The translations under genes and the position numbers were made by a program. A stretch of 64,000 nucleotides of DNA, taken from assembly GCF_009828055.1 (NCBI RefSeq), contig NZ_WTYB01000001.1, forward strand, positions 1,250,634 to 1,314,633, written 5' to 3'. A model generated the notes under the pieces. That model was not told the DNA's origin. It ran no database searches and saw only the letters and a program-made list of their open reading frames with translations. Numbering within the stretch: position 1 is the stretch's first letter; each line of letters begins with the position of its first letter. The DNA comes from Erythrobacter ramosus. Lineage in GTDB: Bacteria > Pseudomonadota > Alphaproteobacteria > Sphingomonadales > Sphingomonadaceae. Shown in pieces: positions 46,874-55,066 of this stretch.

Positions 46874-47416
46874 TTATTTGGGCGCGAGCACCATCAGCAT
46901 CTGGCGGCCTTCCAGCCGCGGGAAAGCTTCAACCTTGGCAATCTCGGCAACGTCGTCCTGCACCTTTTTGAGCAGGTCCATCCCAAGGTGCTGGTGCGCC
47001 ATTTCACGGCCGCGGAACCGCAGCGTGATCTTCACCTTGTCGCCATGATCGATGAACTTGGCGACGTTGCGCATCTTCACGTCATAATCATGCGTGTCGA
47101 TGTTCGGCCGCATCTTCACTTCCTTGATGTCCTGGGTCTTTTGCGTCTTGCGCGCCAGGTTGGCCTTCTTCTGCGCTTCAAAGCGGAATTTGCCGACATC
47201 AAGGTACTTGCACACCGGCGGGTCCGCATTGGGGGACACTTCGACGAGGTTCAGGCCCTTTTCATTGGCCTGCTCAATCGCTTCGCGGGTGAACATCACG
47301 CCTAGGTTTTCGCCTTCGTCATCGATGACGCGGACCTTGGGGACATTGATCATGTTATCAAAACGAGGGCCGCTTTTTACGGGCGGGGCCATCGAGCGCC
47401 GGGGTGGACGTGATAT
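46874..47416 (-). CDS. infC: translation initiation factor IF-3, probable AUA start
   Basis: A 180-residue IF-3. [24 protein letters not shown] N-domain, [20 protein letters not shown] and the C-domain [20 protein letters not shown] are typical. The usual start ATG at 47392 has no ribosome site, while an ATA at 47416 lies eight bases past AGGAG and adds ISRPPRRS before the internal Met, fitting the Arg/Pro-rich N-termini of alphaproteobacterial IF-3. IF-3 itself discriminates against non-AUG/GUG/UUG starts, so an AUA start fits self-control as with AUU in E. coli. Confidence 0.9.
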   Translation of the reverse strand: MSRPPRRSMAPPVKSGPRFDNMINVPKVRVIDDEGENLGVMFTREAIEQANEKGLNLVEVSPNADPPVCKYLDVGKFRFEAQKKANLARKTQKTQDIKEVKMRPNIDTHDYDVKMRNVAKFIDHGDKVKITLRFRGREMAHQHLGMDLLKKVQDDVAEIAKVEAFPRLEGRQMLMVLAPK

Positions 47417-47490
47417 GGGGTGTTCTCCTGTGGTGGCTTACTTGCTGCGCGCTCCTTAGTCCGAAACGCGGGCGAGCGCTAGGTAGAGTC

Positions 47491-48198
47491 TTACGCTGCC
47501 GCCTGCCAAAGCGGAAACCGCGCGATCCGGTCACGCGCGGGCATCAGCGCTTCGATCCGCTGTGCGGGTTGGAGAGCGCTCAGGATCTCCGGCGCGCCAG
47601 CATCCATCCCACCGGTCAGCGTGCCGAAAGCGGGGAGGATCATGCGCTCGGCCCCGGTGGCGCTGCGCCCCATCACCGCGCAAGGGCGGGCAATGTGGCG
47701 ATTGCGGACATTTACGCGCAGCTTGGGGTGATAGTGGCCCGACAGCTCCGGCGCGGTCTCCCCGGCGCGGGCTTCGTGGCGCAGGGTGATCCCGCCGACT
47801 TGCAGCTCAGACAGGATCGTCCCGCCAAAGCCCATGGGCAATTGTTCGTCGTGGTTGCCGGTGATCCACACCCAATCGAGCGCTCGGGTCAGCGCCTCGA
47901 GCATTCCGGTGCAATGCGCGTCCAACCGCAAAGCGCCCGCGTCATCATGGAAGTTATCGCCCAGCGTTATGACCCGCCGCGCGCCTGTCACCCGCACCGC
48001 ATCCGCCAGCCGTTCCAGCGTGTCGCGGCTGTCATAGGGCGGGAGCATCTGGCCCCGCGCCGCAAACCAGCTGGCCTTCTCCAGATGCAGATCAGCGACC
48101 AGCAGCGCGCGTTCCGCCGGCCAATAGAGCGCGCGCGCCGGGCCCAGCAGCATTTCATGCCCGGCGAAGGGGAAGGGAGCGAACATAGCGGGAACCAT
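47491..48198 (-). CDS. pdeM: ligase-associated DNA damage response endonuclease PdeM-like
   Basis: A 235-residue calcineurin-like metallophosphoesterase. LLVADLHLEKASWFAARGQM, ITLGDNFHDDAGALRL, WITGNHDEQ and LSGHYHPKL supply the metal ligands. PdeM usually sits with ligD-like and exonuclease genes; none is visible in this window. Start at 48198 or the ATG five codons later. Confidence 0.85.
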   Translation of the reverse strand: MVPAMFAPFPFAGHEMLLGPARALYWPAERALLVADLHLEKASWFAARGQMLPPYDSRDTLERLADAVRVTGARRVITLGDNFHDDAGALRLDAHCTGMLEALTRALDWVWITGNHDEQLPMGFGGTILSELQVGGITLRHEARAGETAPELSGHYHPKLRVNVRNRHIARPCAVMGRSATGAERMILPAFGTLTGGMDAGAPEILSALQPAQRIEALMPARDRIARFPLWQAAA

Positions 48199-48305
48199 GA
48201 TCCTCCCTTTGCGGGCTTTCTCCCCATTCGCAACAAAAACCGTTCATGCCGCGCTTGTCGAAGCATTGCCTTTCTGGCTAACCCGTTGGCTCGGGAGAAG
48301 GGCAA

Positions 48306-48331
48306 CCCTTCGACACACTCAGGGTGAACGG
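48306..48331. repeat. GAGC-type dispersed repeat immediately before hemF
   Basis: CCTTCGACACACTCAGGGTG (48307-48326) is a degenerate copy of the CTTCGACAAGCTCAG family present near dapD and the alcohol dehydrogenase. A mutated opposed copy (GCGCTTGTCGAAGC) lies at 48251-48264. Its end provides the AACGGGA just before the hemF start codon. Confidence 0.7.
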
Positions 48332-48337
48332 GAATTT

Positions 48338-49192
48338 ATGGATTGGTCCGACAAGACGGCGCAGGCGAAGGTATGGTTCGAAAGCCTGCGCGACCAGATT
48401 TGCGCGGAATTTGAAGCGATCGAACGTGAGGCGGGCTCTGACGCCAGCTTCCAATACACCCCGTGGAACCGTGAGGAAGACGGCAATCCCGATCCCGGTG
48501 GCGGGGTGATGGGATTGATGAAGGGCAAGGTGTTCGAAAAGGTCGGGGTGAATGTCTCGACCGTGCGCGGCACCTTTGCCAAGGAGTTCGCCGGCTCGAT
48601 CAACGGGGCGAGTGCGGATGCTCCGGGATTTGTCGCCACTGGCATCAGCCTTGTAGCGCACATGACCAACCCGCATGTGCCCGCCGTCCACATGAACACC
48701 CGCTTCCTCACCACCACCAAGGCGTGGTTCGGCGGCGGGGCGGATTTGAACCCGCCGATCCCCTACGCAGAAGACACGGCAGACTTCCACGCCGCGATGC
48801 AGGCCGCCTGCGATCCGCATAATCCCACCTATTACGAACGCTACAGCAAGTGGGCGGAGGAGTATTTCTACATCCCCCACCGGCAAGTGGGCCGGGGCGT
48901 CGGCGGGATATTCGCCGACCATCTCGAATGCGCCGATGACACAGGCTGGGCAGCGAATTTCGAATTCATCAAGGATATCGGGAAGCAGTTCCTCGCAGTG
49001 TACCCGATGATCGTGCGCAAGCGGATGAACACGCCCTTCGATGCCGCCGACGAAGCGCAGATGTTCGAATATCGCGGCCGCTATGCTGAATTCAATCTCG
49101 TCTACGACCGCGGCACGATCTTCGGGTTGAAGACCGGCGGCAATATCGACGCGATCCTGATGAGCCTGCCGCCAAGGGCAACGTGGAGTTGA
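48338..49192 (+). CDS. hemF: oxygen-dependent coproporphyrinogen III oxidase HemF
   Basis: A 284-residue cytosolic enzyme that decarboxylates coproporphyrinogen III in haem synthesis with oxygen. Family blocks are FGGGADLNPPIPYAEDTADF, EYFYIPHRQVGRGVGGIFAD, YPMIVRKRMNTPF and FGLKTGGNIDAILMSLPP. The ending LPPRATWS is short but usual for alphaproteobacterial forms. Start ATG 48338 follows a repeat-derived AACGGGA, a weak ribosome site. Confidence 0.97.
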   Translation: MDWSDKTAQAKVWFESLRDQICAEFEAIEREAGSDASFQYTPWNREEDGNPDPGGGVMGLMKGKVFEKVGVNVSTVRGTFAKEFAGSINGASADAPGFVATGISLVAHMTNPHVPAVHMNTRFLTTTKAWFGGGADLNPPIPYAEDTADFHAAMQAACDPHNPTYYERYSKWAEEYFYIPHRQVGRGVGGIFADHLECADDTGWAANFEFIKDIGKQFLAVYPMIVRKRMNTPFDAADEAQMFEYRGRYAEFNLVYDRGTIFGLKTGGNIDAILMSLPPRATWS

Positions 49193-49202
49193 ACGAGGCG
49201 GC

Positions 49203-49604
49203 CTAGCCCACCGCCACAACCCGCTGCCCGAACCAGTCGGCGAGTTCGTCCTCGGAGAGTTCTCCGGCGGCTAGGGCGATCACGGTATTGGTTGCGTCCA
49301 CCTTGTCGAAAGCGATTTCAACCGCGTTGGCCATAAGAAACAGGCGCGCCATGATCCAGGCGGTCCGCTTGTTACCATCGACGAAGGGGTGATTGCGGGC
49401 AATGCCGAAGGCATAAGCGGCGGCGAGCTGTACCATGTCATCCTCGCCGTAATTCCAGCGATTGATCGGCCGGGCCAACGCAGATTCCAGCGCACCCGCA
49501 TCGCGCAAGCCAACCCCGCCGCCATGTTCGGCAAGCTGGCGGTCGTGGACAGCAAAGGCGATGCGGCTGTCGAGCCAGACTGGCTCGGCGCGGGAATCGG
49601 TCAT
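49203..49604 (-). CDS. doc: Fic/Doc-family toxin (death-on-curing)
   Basis: A 133-residue Doc-type protein. The Fic motif HPFVDGNKRTAWIMARLFLM is the family core, with the lengthened-loop form that phosphorylates EF-Tu in phage P1 Doc. GGGVGLRDAGALESALARPI at the N-terminus is also typical. It lies 12 bases downstream of an AbrB-type gene, its likely antitoxin. The mode of toxicity here is inferred from the family. Confidence 0.9.
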   Translation of the reverse strand: MTDSRAEPVWLDSRIAFAVHDRQLAEHGGGVGLRDAGALESALARPINRWNYGEDDMVQLAAAYAFGIARNHPFVDGNKRTAWIMARLFLMANAVEIAFDKVDATNTVIALAAGELSEDELADWFGQRVVAVG

Positions 49605-49616
49605 CGCACGGTTCGC

Positions 49617-49844
49617 TTACTTGGCCAGAACCTTGAGGATGTCGCGATCTTCGCGCATGATTTGTTCGGCCAGCGCCATCTGCTTTTCGAAGGCGGGATC
49701 ATAGGGCGTCAGATGCCATCCCTCGGGCGACTGGGTCAGATGGATCGTATCGCCCACTTCGGCGCGCAACTGTGCGAGCACCTCTTTGGTGAGGATCACG
49801 GCAGCCGAATTGCCGATCTTGGTGATCTTGAGGGTCGTGTTCAT
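49617..49844 (-). CDS. AbrB/MazE/SpoVT-family antitoxin
   Basis: A 75-residue swapped-hairpin AbrB-type DNA-binding protein: LKITKIGNSAAVILTKEVLA then QLRAEVGDTIHLTQSPEGWH, with a C-terminal helix that would grip the toxin. Gene order antitoxin-toxin and 12-base spacing make an autoregulated operon with doc. Doc more often pairs with Phd, so the partner is a swapped type. Divergent from rsh. Confidence 0.88.
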   Translation of the reverse strand: MNTTLKITKIGNSAAVILTKEVLAQLRAEVGDTIHLTQSPEGWHLTPYDPAFEKQMALAEQIMREDRDILKVLAK

Positions 49845-49924
49845 ACGCGCGTTATAACACGCTGTCTTCGCCCAAGCAACAATCGCGCTTGCCCGCCCGC
49901 AGCGCCGCCCCCATATTCATCGGG

Positions 49925-52015
49925 ATGCTGCGCCAATACGAACTCGTCGAGAAGGTCCTCGAATACGATCCCGACGCCGACGAGGCGATGCTCAACCGCG
50001 CCTATGTCTACACCGTGCAGAAGCACGGCACCCAGAAGCGCGCCAGCGGCGATCCCTATTTCTCCCACCCGGTCGAAGTTGCCGGGTTGATGACCGATCT
50101 GAAGCTCGACATGGCGACGATCATCACCGCTCTGCTGCACGATACGGTGGAAGACACGCTCGCCACCATCGAGGATATCGAGGCCCATTTCGGCCCCGAG
50201 GTCGCGCGACTGGTGGACGGGGTGACCAAGCTCTCCAAGATCGAGGCCATGCCCGAGAACGAGCGCGCGGCGGAAAACCTGCGCAAGTTCCTGCTCGCCA
50301 TGTCGGAAGACATCCGCGTGCTGCTGGTCAAGCTCGCTGACCGGCTGCACAACATGCGCACGCTGCATTTCATCAAGTCGCCCGAAAAACGCCAGCGCAT
50401 CGCCCGCGAGACGATGGATATCTACGCGCCGCTGGCTGAGCGGGTGGGCATGTATGAATACATGCACGAAATGCAGGCGCTGGCCTTCTGTGAGCTGGAG
50501 CCGGAAGCCCACGCCACCATCGCCAACCGGCTTGATCAGCTGCGGTCGCAGGACGGGGGGCAGGTCGATGCGATCGCCCTCACGATGAAGCAGCGTCTTG
50601 CCGAGGCCGGCCTCAAGGTTGAGGTCTACGGGCGCGAGAAGCATCCCTTTTCGATCTGGCACAAGATGGCCGAACGGCATGTCAGCTTCGAACAAGTTAC
50701 CGACATCATGGCCTTCCGCGTCCTCACCGAAAGCGAGGGCGATTGCTACCAGGCCTTGGGTATCCTCCACACCACGTGGCAGTTCCTGCCCGGGCGGTTC
50801 AAGGATTACATCTCGACCCCGAAGTCGAATGGCTACCGGTCCCTGCACACCTCGCTGATGTACGAAAACTCGATGCGGGTCGAAGTGCAGATCCGCACGC
50901 GCGAGATGCACCGCACCAACGAGTTCGGCCTAGCGGCGCACTGGGCCTACAAGCAGGGAGACCGGCCCGATGGCGAGGTGGGCTGGCTGCGCGATCTGAT
51001 CGAGATTGTCGATGCCAGCCACGATGCCGAGGAATTGCTCGAGCACACGCGCATGGCGATCTATCAGGATCGCATCTTCGCCTTCACTCCCAAGGGCGCG
51101 CTGTTCCAGCTGCCCAAGGGCGCGACCGCGGTGGACTTTGCCTTTGCGGTGCATACCAATCTCGGCATGCAAACCGCCGGTGTGAAGATCAACGGGCGGC
51201 ACATGCCGCTGCGCACCCCGCTCGCCAATGGCGATGTGGTGGAGATCATCAAGAACCCCCATGCCAGCCCGCAACTGTCATGGCTCAGCTTCGTCGTCAC
51301 CGGCAAGGCGCGCGCCGCGATCCGCCGCGCGGTGCGGATGAAGGAACGTGCCGAAGTGGCCGAGATCGGCTCCAAGCTGTTCGACGAAATCGCCGCGCGC
51401 GTGCCCGCCCGGATCGGCAAGAAAGCGATCCGCGCCGCTGTCGAACGGCTCGGCATGGAGGAGCCTGACGACCTGATGTACGCGATCGGGGCCGCCAAGA
51501 TTGCCGACCGCGAGGTGATGGAAGCGCTCGTCCCCGGCTGCACGGCTGGCATCGAGGAGGACGAGCATTGGGAGCGGCGTGAAAGCGCGATCTCGATCCG
51601 CGGTCTCACGCCCGGCGTCGCCTTCGACCTCGCCCCCTGCTGCCACCCCGTCCCCGGCGACCGCATCGTCGGCATCCGCCGCAAGGGCGAGACGGTGCTG
51701 GTCCACGCTATCGACTGCCTGATGCTGGCGAGCGGTGTGGACAGCGATTGGATTGACCTCGCCTGGGGCAACCAGTCGTCAGGCGCGACGGGTCAGTTGT
51801 CAGTGACAATCTACGACCGGCTGGGGACGCTGGCGGAAATGGCGGGCATCTTCGCCCAGAACAAGGCCAACATCATCACGCTGATGCAGGCCCATATCGA
51901 CCACCCCTTTGTCACCTATGACGTTGAGGTTGAGGTGCAGGATGTGGGGCATCTCAACCGCATTGTCTCCGCCCTGCGCGCCAGCGACGCGGTGGCTCAG
52001 GCTGAGCGGCAGTAG
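49925..52015 (+). CDS. rsh: bifunctional (p)ppGpp synthetase/hydrolase Rsh (RelA/SpoT)
   Basis: A 696-residue alarmone enzyme. HD hydrolase (about 30-150): YFSHPVEVAGL, ALLHDTVEDT, KLADRLHNMRTL. Synthetase (about 240-350): TDIMAFRVLTESEGDCYQAL and FKDYISTPKSNGYRSLHTSL. TGS (about 385-445): IFAFTPKGALFQLPKGATAV. C-terminal ACT with VTIYDRLGTLAEMAGIFAQN. Both halves seem intact. ATG 49925 is chosen; a start 12 codons earlier is possible. Sole long Rsh, as usual in alphaproteobacteria. Confidence 0.97.
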   Translation: MLRQYELVEKVLEYDPDADEAMLNRAYVYTVQKHGTQKRASGDPYFSHPVEVAGLMTDLKLDMATIITALLHDTVEDTLATIEDIEAHFGPEVARLVDGVTKLSKIEAMPENERAAENLRKFLLAMSEDIRVLLVKLADRLHNMRTLHFIKSPEKRQRIARETMDIYAPLAERVGMYEYMHEMQALAFCELEPEAHATIANRLDQLRSQDGGQVDAIALTMKQRLAEAGLKVEVYGREKHPFSIWHKMAERHVSFEQVTDIMAFRVLTESEGDCYQALGILHTTWQFLPGRFKDYISTPKSNGYRSLHTSLMYENSMRVEVQIRTREMHRTNEFGLAAHWAYKQGDRPDGEVGWLRDLIEIVDASHDAEELLEHTRMAIYQDRIFAFTPKGALFQLPKGATAVDFAFAVHTNLGMQTAGVKINGRHMPLRTPLANGDVVEIIKNPHASPQLSWLSFVVTGKARAAIRRAVRMKERAEVAEIGSKLFDEIAARVPARIGKKAIRAAVERLGMEEPDDLMYAIGAAKIADREVMEALVPGCTAGIEEDEHWERRESAISIRGLTPGVAFDLAPCCHPVPGDRIVGIRRKGETVLVHAIDCLMLASGVDSDWIDLAWGNQSSGATGQLSVTIYDRLGTLAEMAGIFAQNKANIITLMQAHIDHPFVTYDVEVEVQDVGHLNRIVSALRASDAVAQAERQ

Positions 52016-52377
52016 TGGCGATCATCGGGCTGGATCACGTGCAACTCGCGATTCCGGAAGGGGGCGAGGGTCAGGCGCGTGCCTTCTACGCCGGGCTGCT
52101 GGGGATGACCGAGGTGCCTAAGCCCACCAACCTCTCGCCCAGCGGGTGCTGGTTCACCGGCGGTGCGGTGAGCCTGCATATTGGTGTCGATCCTGACTTC
52201 CGTCCGGCAACCAAGGCGCACCCGGCGCTGCTGGTCGATGACCTTGCGGGATTGCGCGCGCGGCTGGTGCAGGCGGGTTGCGTGACTCGCGATGACAAAC
52301 CGGTGGAAGGCTACGTCCGGTTCTTCACCGAAGACCCCTTCGGTAATCGCATCGAGCTGATGGAGCGGATGCCTTGA
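52015..52377 (+). CDS. glyoxalase/bleomycin-resistance (VOC) family protein
   Basis: A 120-residue VOC-fold protein. IIGLDHVQLAIPEGGEGQAR and RFFTEDPFGNRIELMERM carry the metal-ligand His and Glu. Begins with GTG on the last base of the rsh stop (TAGTG), so it is coupled to it. The substrate is unknown; may detoxify or isomerise a small molecule. Confidence 0.88.
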   Translation: MAIIGLDHVQLAIPEGGEGQARAFYAGLLGMTEVPKPTNLSPSGCWFTGGAVSLHIGVDPDFRPATKAHPALLVDDLAGLRARLVQAGCVTRDDKPVEGYVRFFTEDPFGNRIELMERMP

Positions 52378-52625
52378 ACTCCCTCCCCGTTGCGCAGCAA
52401 TGGGGAGGTGGCACCGCGAGGCGGTGACGGAGGGGTTCTCTGTGGGTTCGTGCTGAAAGTTGCGCGGCTGCGCCGCGGGGTTTCACGCAGAGATGTCGCG
52501 CCCGCTGCACCGCGCGGATCATTTCCTACATGGCAACGCCGCCTTATGGGTGGGGTGGCTCTTTCGCATTGTTGCCTTGTTCATTCGGCCCAGATGCCCG
52601 TGGGCGCGTTTTGGAAGCGCGCGCC

Positions 52626-52740
52626 GGGGGGGGGGGGCAGCTTGCGAAAGTGTCAATTTCGATTTTCGTGCGTAAGGCTATGAAATTATGAAGAAATATG
52701 CGTAAATGGGCGCTTGACACCCTGTCAACTTTGTCAACTT
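52626..52740 (+). repeat. composite repeat, copy 2 (G-tract, hairpin, GTCAAC block)
   Basis: G12, then GCGAAAGTGTCAATTTCG (52644-52661), AT-rich DNA, then the 32-base block 52709-52740 identical to 7260-7291. Module order and spacing match copy 1; the homopolymer is G rather than C. Confidence 0.85.
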
Positions 52741-52862
52741 CGCAAGATTGTTGCGCTGCCCTTAAGCTATTGATTTATTTGTAGGCAGGAGGTTGCTCCA
52801 AATGGGGACGCGGAGAAGGATGTGAAACCCTGCGTGGGATTGCGGCGAAGCCGCTTTTGGAA

Positions 52863-52946
52863 TCACACAAAGACACAAAGGCACGAAGAGGGCGTGCGTG
52901 GTTGCAGCCTTGCACCACATCTTTGTATCTTTGTGTCTTTGTGTGA
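52863..52946. repeat. 27-bp imperfect inverted repeat of CACAAAGA units
   Basis: TCACACAAAGACACAAAGGC (52863-52882, continuing to 52889) opposes TCTTTGTATCTTTGTGTCTT (52920-52939, continuing to 52946), three mismatches, 30-base loop. Internally repetitive (ACACAAAG units). Same architecture as the 35430-35501 hairpin but different sequence. Confidence 0.8.
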
Positions 52947-53021
52947 AAAAGAAACTCACTGGCGCGGCCGAAGGCTGACCTCTCCGCGCCTCCCTTCCTT
53001 CTCTGCGCCTCTGCGTGAAAC

Positions 53022-54086
53022 CTAATCCGCCACCCGTCGCACCGGCACGCGGATGTTGCAGATGTCCGCGCCGCCTGCGGGCGCGATGAAAAACGGATCG
53101 CGGCGGTTGGCGATGGCCTCGGCGTAGGTCGCGAAGGTGGTGCTTTCGGTCGAGAGATATTCGAACGCCGGTTGCTCGGAAGGGGCCAAATCACTAGCCA
53201 CCCGCACCGACAGGATCGGCGTGCGCTTGGCGCTTTCCTCGGCGGTATAGAACCCCAGATCGCCCGACCCGCGCGGCAAGGAGGAGAGGAACTGCATCCC
53301 CTCGATCACCCGGCCGACCAGCGCTATATTGCGATCCAAGTGGCGCGGCGCATGGCCGATCACCGTGTAGAGCTCAGCGCCCGAGCCAGTGTCCGGCGAA
53401 TAGTTCCGCCCCACGCCGACCATGCCGTAGCAGTGGGTGGGCCAAAAAGCTTCAACACCGTCGTCGTTTCGACCGGATCCGAAGGGCCAGCCCTTTAAAA
53501 GGAACGTTTCGTTGGCATAGCTATCGCCTTTTTGCCTCGCAATCGCGTCTTGAATTGTCTTCGTTTCAGGGACAAACCCTTTTTTTGCGAGTTCATACAG
53601 CCATGCATTGCGTTGTGTTGCTGTAACAGGAAACAAGTTTGGCATTGTCGGGAATTCAGGGAAGACAGCGCTATAATCCGCCTCCCCCATCACCGTCAGC
53701 CCCTCGGGCAGCGGCTTCGGCTTCCCCTTCGCTTCCGGGTTATCGTAATTGGGATCGCCCCACTGGGTGACGTAATTGTCCTGCACCCGGTTGACCGAGA
53801 TCCCATCATACCACTTGGCGCGCGCGAACAGGCGGATGTTATGCACCCAGCCTTGGCTGAACGGCGCGGGCATCAACTGGATCACCACGGTGCGCGACTT
53901 GCCCTCGGCGTCAGGCGCGAGGGTCATCACCAGCACATCTTCCGCCGGGATCGCCACCCAGTCCGCCTTGGGCGCTGCGGCGACGATTTCGGAAGGGGCG
54001 AGGGCAGCTGGCTTGGCCGTCTCTTGTGCAGCAAGCGGCAGGGCCAGGGCGAGTGCAGCCGAAGCCGCCAGAAGCAAAGTTCTCAT
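53022..54086 (-). CDS. secreted cyclophilin-type peptidyl-prolyl isomerase
   Basis: A 354-residue exported protein (signal peptide LLAASAALALALPLAAQ). The cyclophilin fold region shows WYDGISVNRVQDNYVTQWGD, HCYGMVGVGRNYSPDTGSGA, ELYTVIGHAPRHLDRNIALV and GRVIEGMQFLSSLP. A central block of about 80 residues (QRNAWLYELAKKGFVPETKT) is an insertion in the fold, encoded by unusually AT-rich DNA (53445-53690). It assists folding in the periplasm. ATG 54086 is preferred; upstream in-frame GTG/ATG gives no signal. Confidence 0.85.
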   Translation of the reverse strand: MRTLLLAASAALALALPLAAQETAKPAALAPSEIVAAAPKADWVAIPAEDVLVMTLAPDAEGKSRTVVIQLMPAPFSQGWVHNIRLFARAKWYDGISVNRVQDNYVTQWGDPNYDNPEAKGKPKPLPEGLTVMGEADYSAVFPEFPTMPNLFPVTATQRNAWLYELAKKGFVPETKTIQDAIARQKGDSYANETFLLKGWPFGSGRNDDGVEAFWPTHCYGMVGVGRNYSPDTGSGAELYTVIGHAPRHLDRNIALVGRVIEGMQFLSSLPRGSGDLGFYTAEESAKRTPILSVRVASDLAPSEQPAFEYLSTESTTFATYAEAIANRRDPFFIAPAGGADICNIRVPVRRVAD

Positions 54087-54234
54087 GCGCACATTGGTGC
54101 CACCACGCGCCTTGCGAAGCAATCCATTCGCGGCTAGTGGCGCGTGCTTGTCTTCTCAGGCGCTCAAGCAGCGAAGTGGTAGCGCACTAATTTGCGCTCA
54201 AGCAGCGAAGCGGTAGCGCACGGGTAAGTCATAC

Positions 54235-54325
54235 GGAGCAGTGGCCGAGTGGTCGAAGGCGCACGCCTGGAAAGTGTGTATACGTCAAAAGCGTATCGTG
54301 GGTTCGAATCCCACCTGCTCCGCCA
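54235..54325 (+). tRNA. tRNA-Ser (anticodon GGA)
   Basis: GGAGCAG (54235-54241) pairs with CTGCTCC near the 3' end; D-arm GCC/GGC; anticodon stem CACGC/GTGTG with loop CTGGAAA giving anticodon GGA; long variable arm TATACG/CGTATC as required for serine; T-arm GTGGG-TTCGAAT-CCCAC; encoded GCCA end. Reads UCC and UCU. Directly downstream, composition and gene content change, so it may be an integration site. Confidence 0.97.
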
Positions 54326-54871
54326 ATAGTCTATGAATAATAACGATTAAATTTCGAATTTGGGGTGTGTTACCATATTGGCTCCCTAATAGCGCCAAGC
54401 GCTGGGCCTTCTGAGCACGCAAGGTCCGATTTCGTATCAAAATCACCTGTGCGCGTTCCTATGATCTCGAGTATGTGGCCAACATCCTATAGTTTCGCTT
54501 GAAAAGCCGAAAGAGCTTGGCGTGGACCGGCCCGTTCACTTAGTGTTGCCGCATAAACCCCGTAGAAATCGGCGACGCCATCTCAGATCACGCGCAGCAG
54601 CCATTTGACGCTGCCAAGTTTTCATTCCAGTTGCTCGAAGCCTTTGGCAACAAGAAGACCTCGATCGATTGCCTGCGCGAGGGCAACACCAACCAGTCCG
54701 ATCTCCCCGGCACCGTCCCTGAGTGAACGCACATGCATACGGCTGCCGACATCCGTCTGCCTGACCAAATTGAAAATCGGGGTTGCCTCGGCCGCAGTGC
54801 ACAGCCGATTAAATCTTCTCTTGCCAGTATCTTGCCGGACGGCCAATCATATGTTCGACAGGGGGCAACGC
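54326..54871. other. 545-base stretch without an intact gene, likely decayed coding DNA
   Basis: No intact gene. Between 54618 and 54728 the plus strand reads FSFQLLEAFGNKKTSIDCLR then EGNTNQSDLPG and stops at TGA, with the flavour of a real coding remnant (perhaps an N-6 DNA methylase N-terminus). No matching start or downstream part is seen. The rest is unassigned. Confidence 0.4.
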
Positions 54872-55066
54872 ATGAGCCGCCAGCATATCATTACCTATCG
54901 GCGCACGCTGGCCGAGCAAAACCATGAGACCGACAGCCATAAGCTTATCGACATAACGCGGGCGGGGTCTCTGACTGTCGAGAAGCATGAGCGAGCGGTT
55001 GTCGTGATTCTGGCGGTTGGAGAATATGAGCGTTTGAAAGAGATCGAAGCGGTGCAGAATGGTTGA
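54872..55066 (+). CDS. Phd/YefM-type antitoxin-like protein
   Basis: A 64-residue protein with the Phd/YefM hallmark: LIDITRAGSLTVEKHERAVV then VILAVGEYERLKEIEAV. The N-terminal DNA-binding part (SRQHIITYRRTLAEQNHETD) departs from the usual TATDAK start. GGGGGCAACGC precedes the ATG. No toxin follows; instead a winged-helix fragment overlaps its end by eight bases. Probably an orphan or degenerate antitoxin. Confidence 0.65.
   Translation: MSRQHIITYRRTLAEQNHETDSHKLIDITRAGSLTVEKHERAVVVILAVGEYERLKEIEAVQNG

Larger units (their letters stand above)
52378..53021. other. gene-free stretch packed with repeats
   Basis: No supportable gene. From left: GGGGAGGTGGCACCGCGAGG (a common sphingomonad motif), GTTTCACGCAGAGA (52489-52502), a run of 12 G (52626-52637), the hairpin-GTCAAC element, a 27-base imperfect inverted repeat (52863-52946), and CTCTGCGCCTCTGCGTGAAA (53001-53020) reaching the end of the isomerase gene. 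Confidence 0.7.

Noticed and set aside
48338..49192. Possible C-terminal truncation of HemF
   Set aside because: E. coli HemF is longer, but alphaproteobacterial forms end near LMSLPP...W, as here.
52863..53021. Possible CRISPR-like array from the repeated ACACAAAG and CTCTGCG units
   Set aside because: Units are short, unequal and without unique spacers; no cas genes anywhere in the window.
54536..54846. Minus-strand frames of 88 and 74 residues in the gap after tRNA-Ser
   Set aside because: They lack starts with ribosome sites, and the opposite strand shows a more coherent decayed coding remnant.
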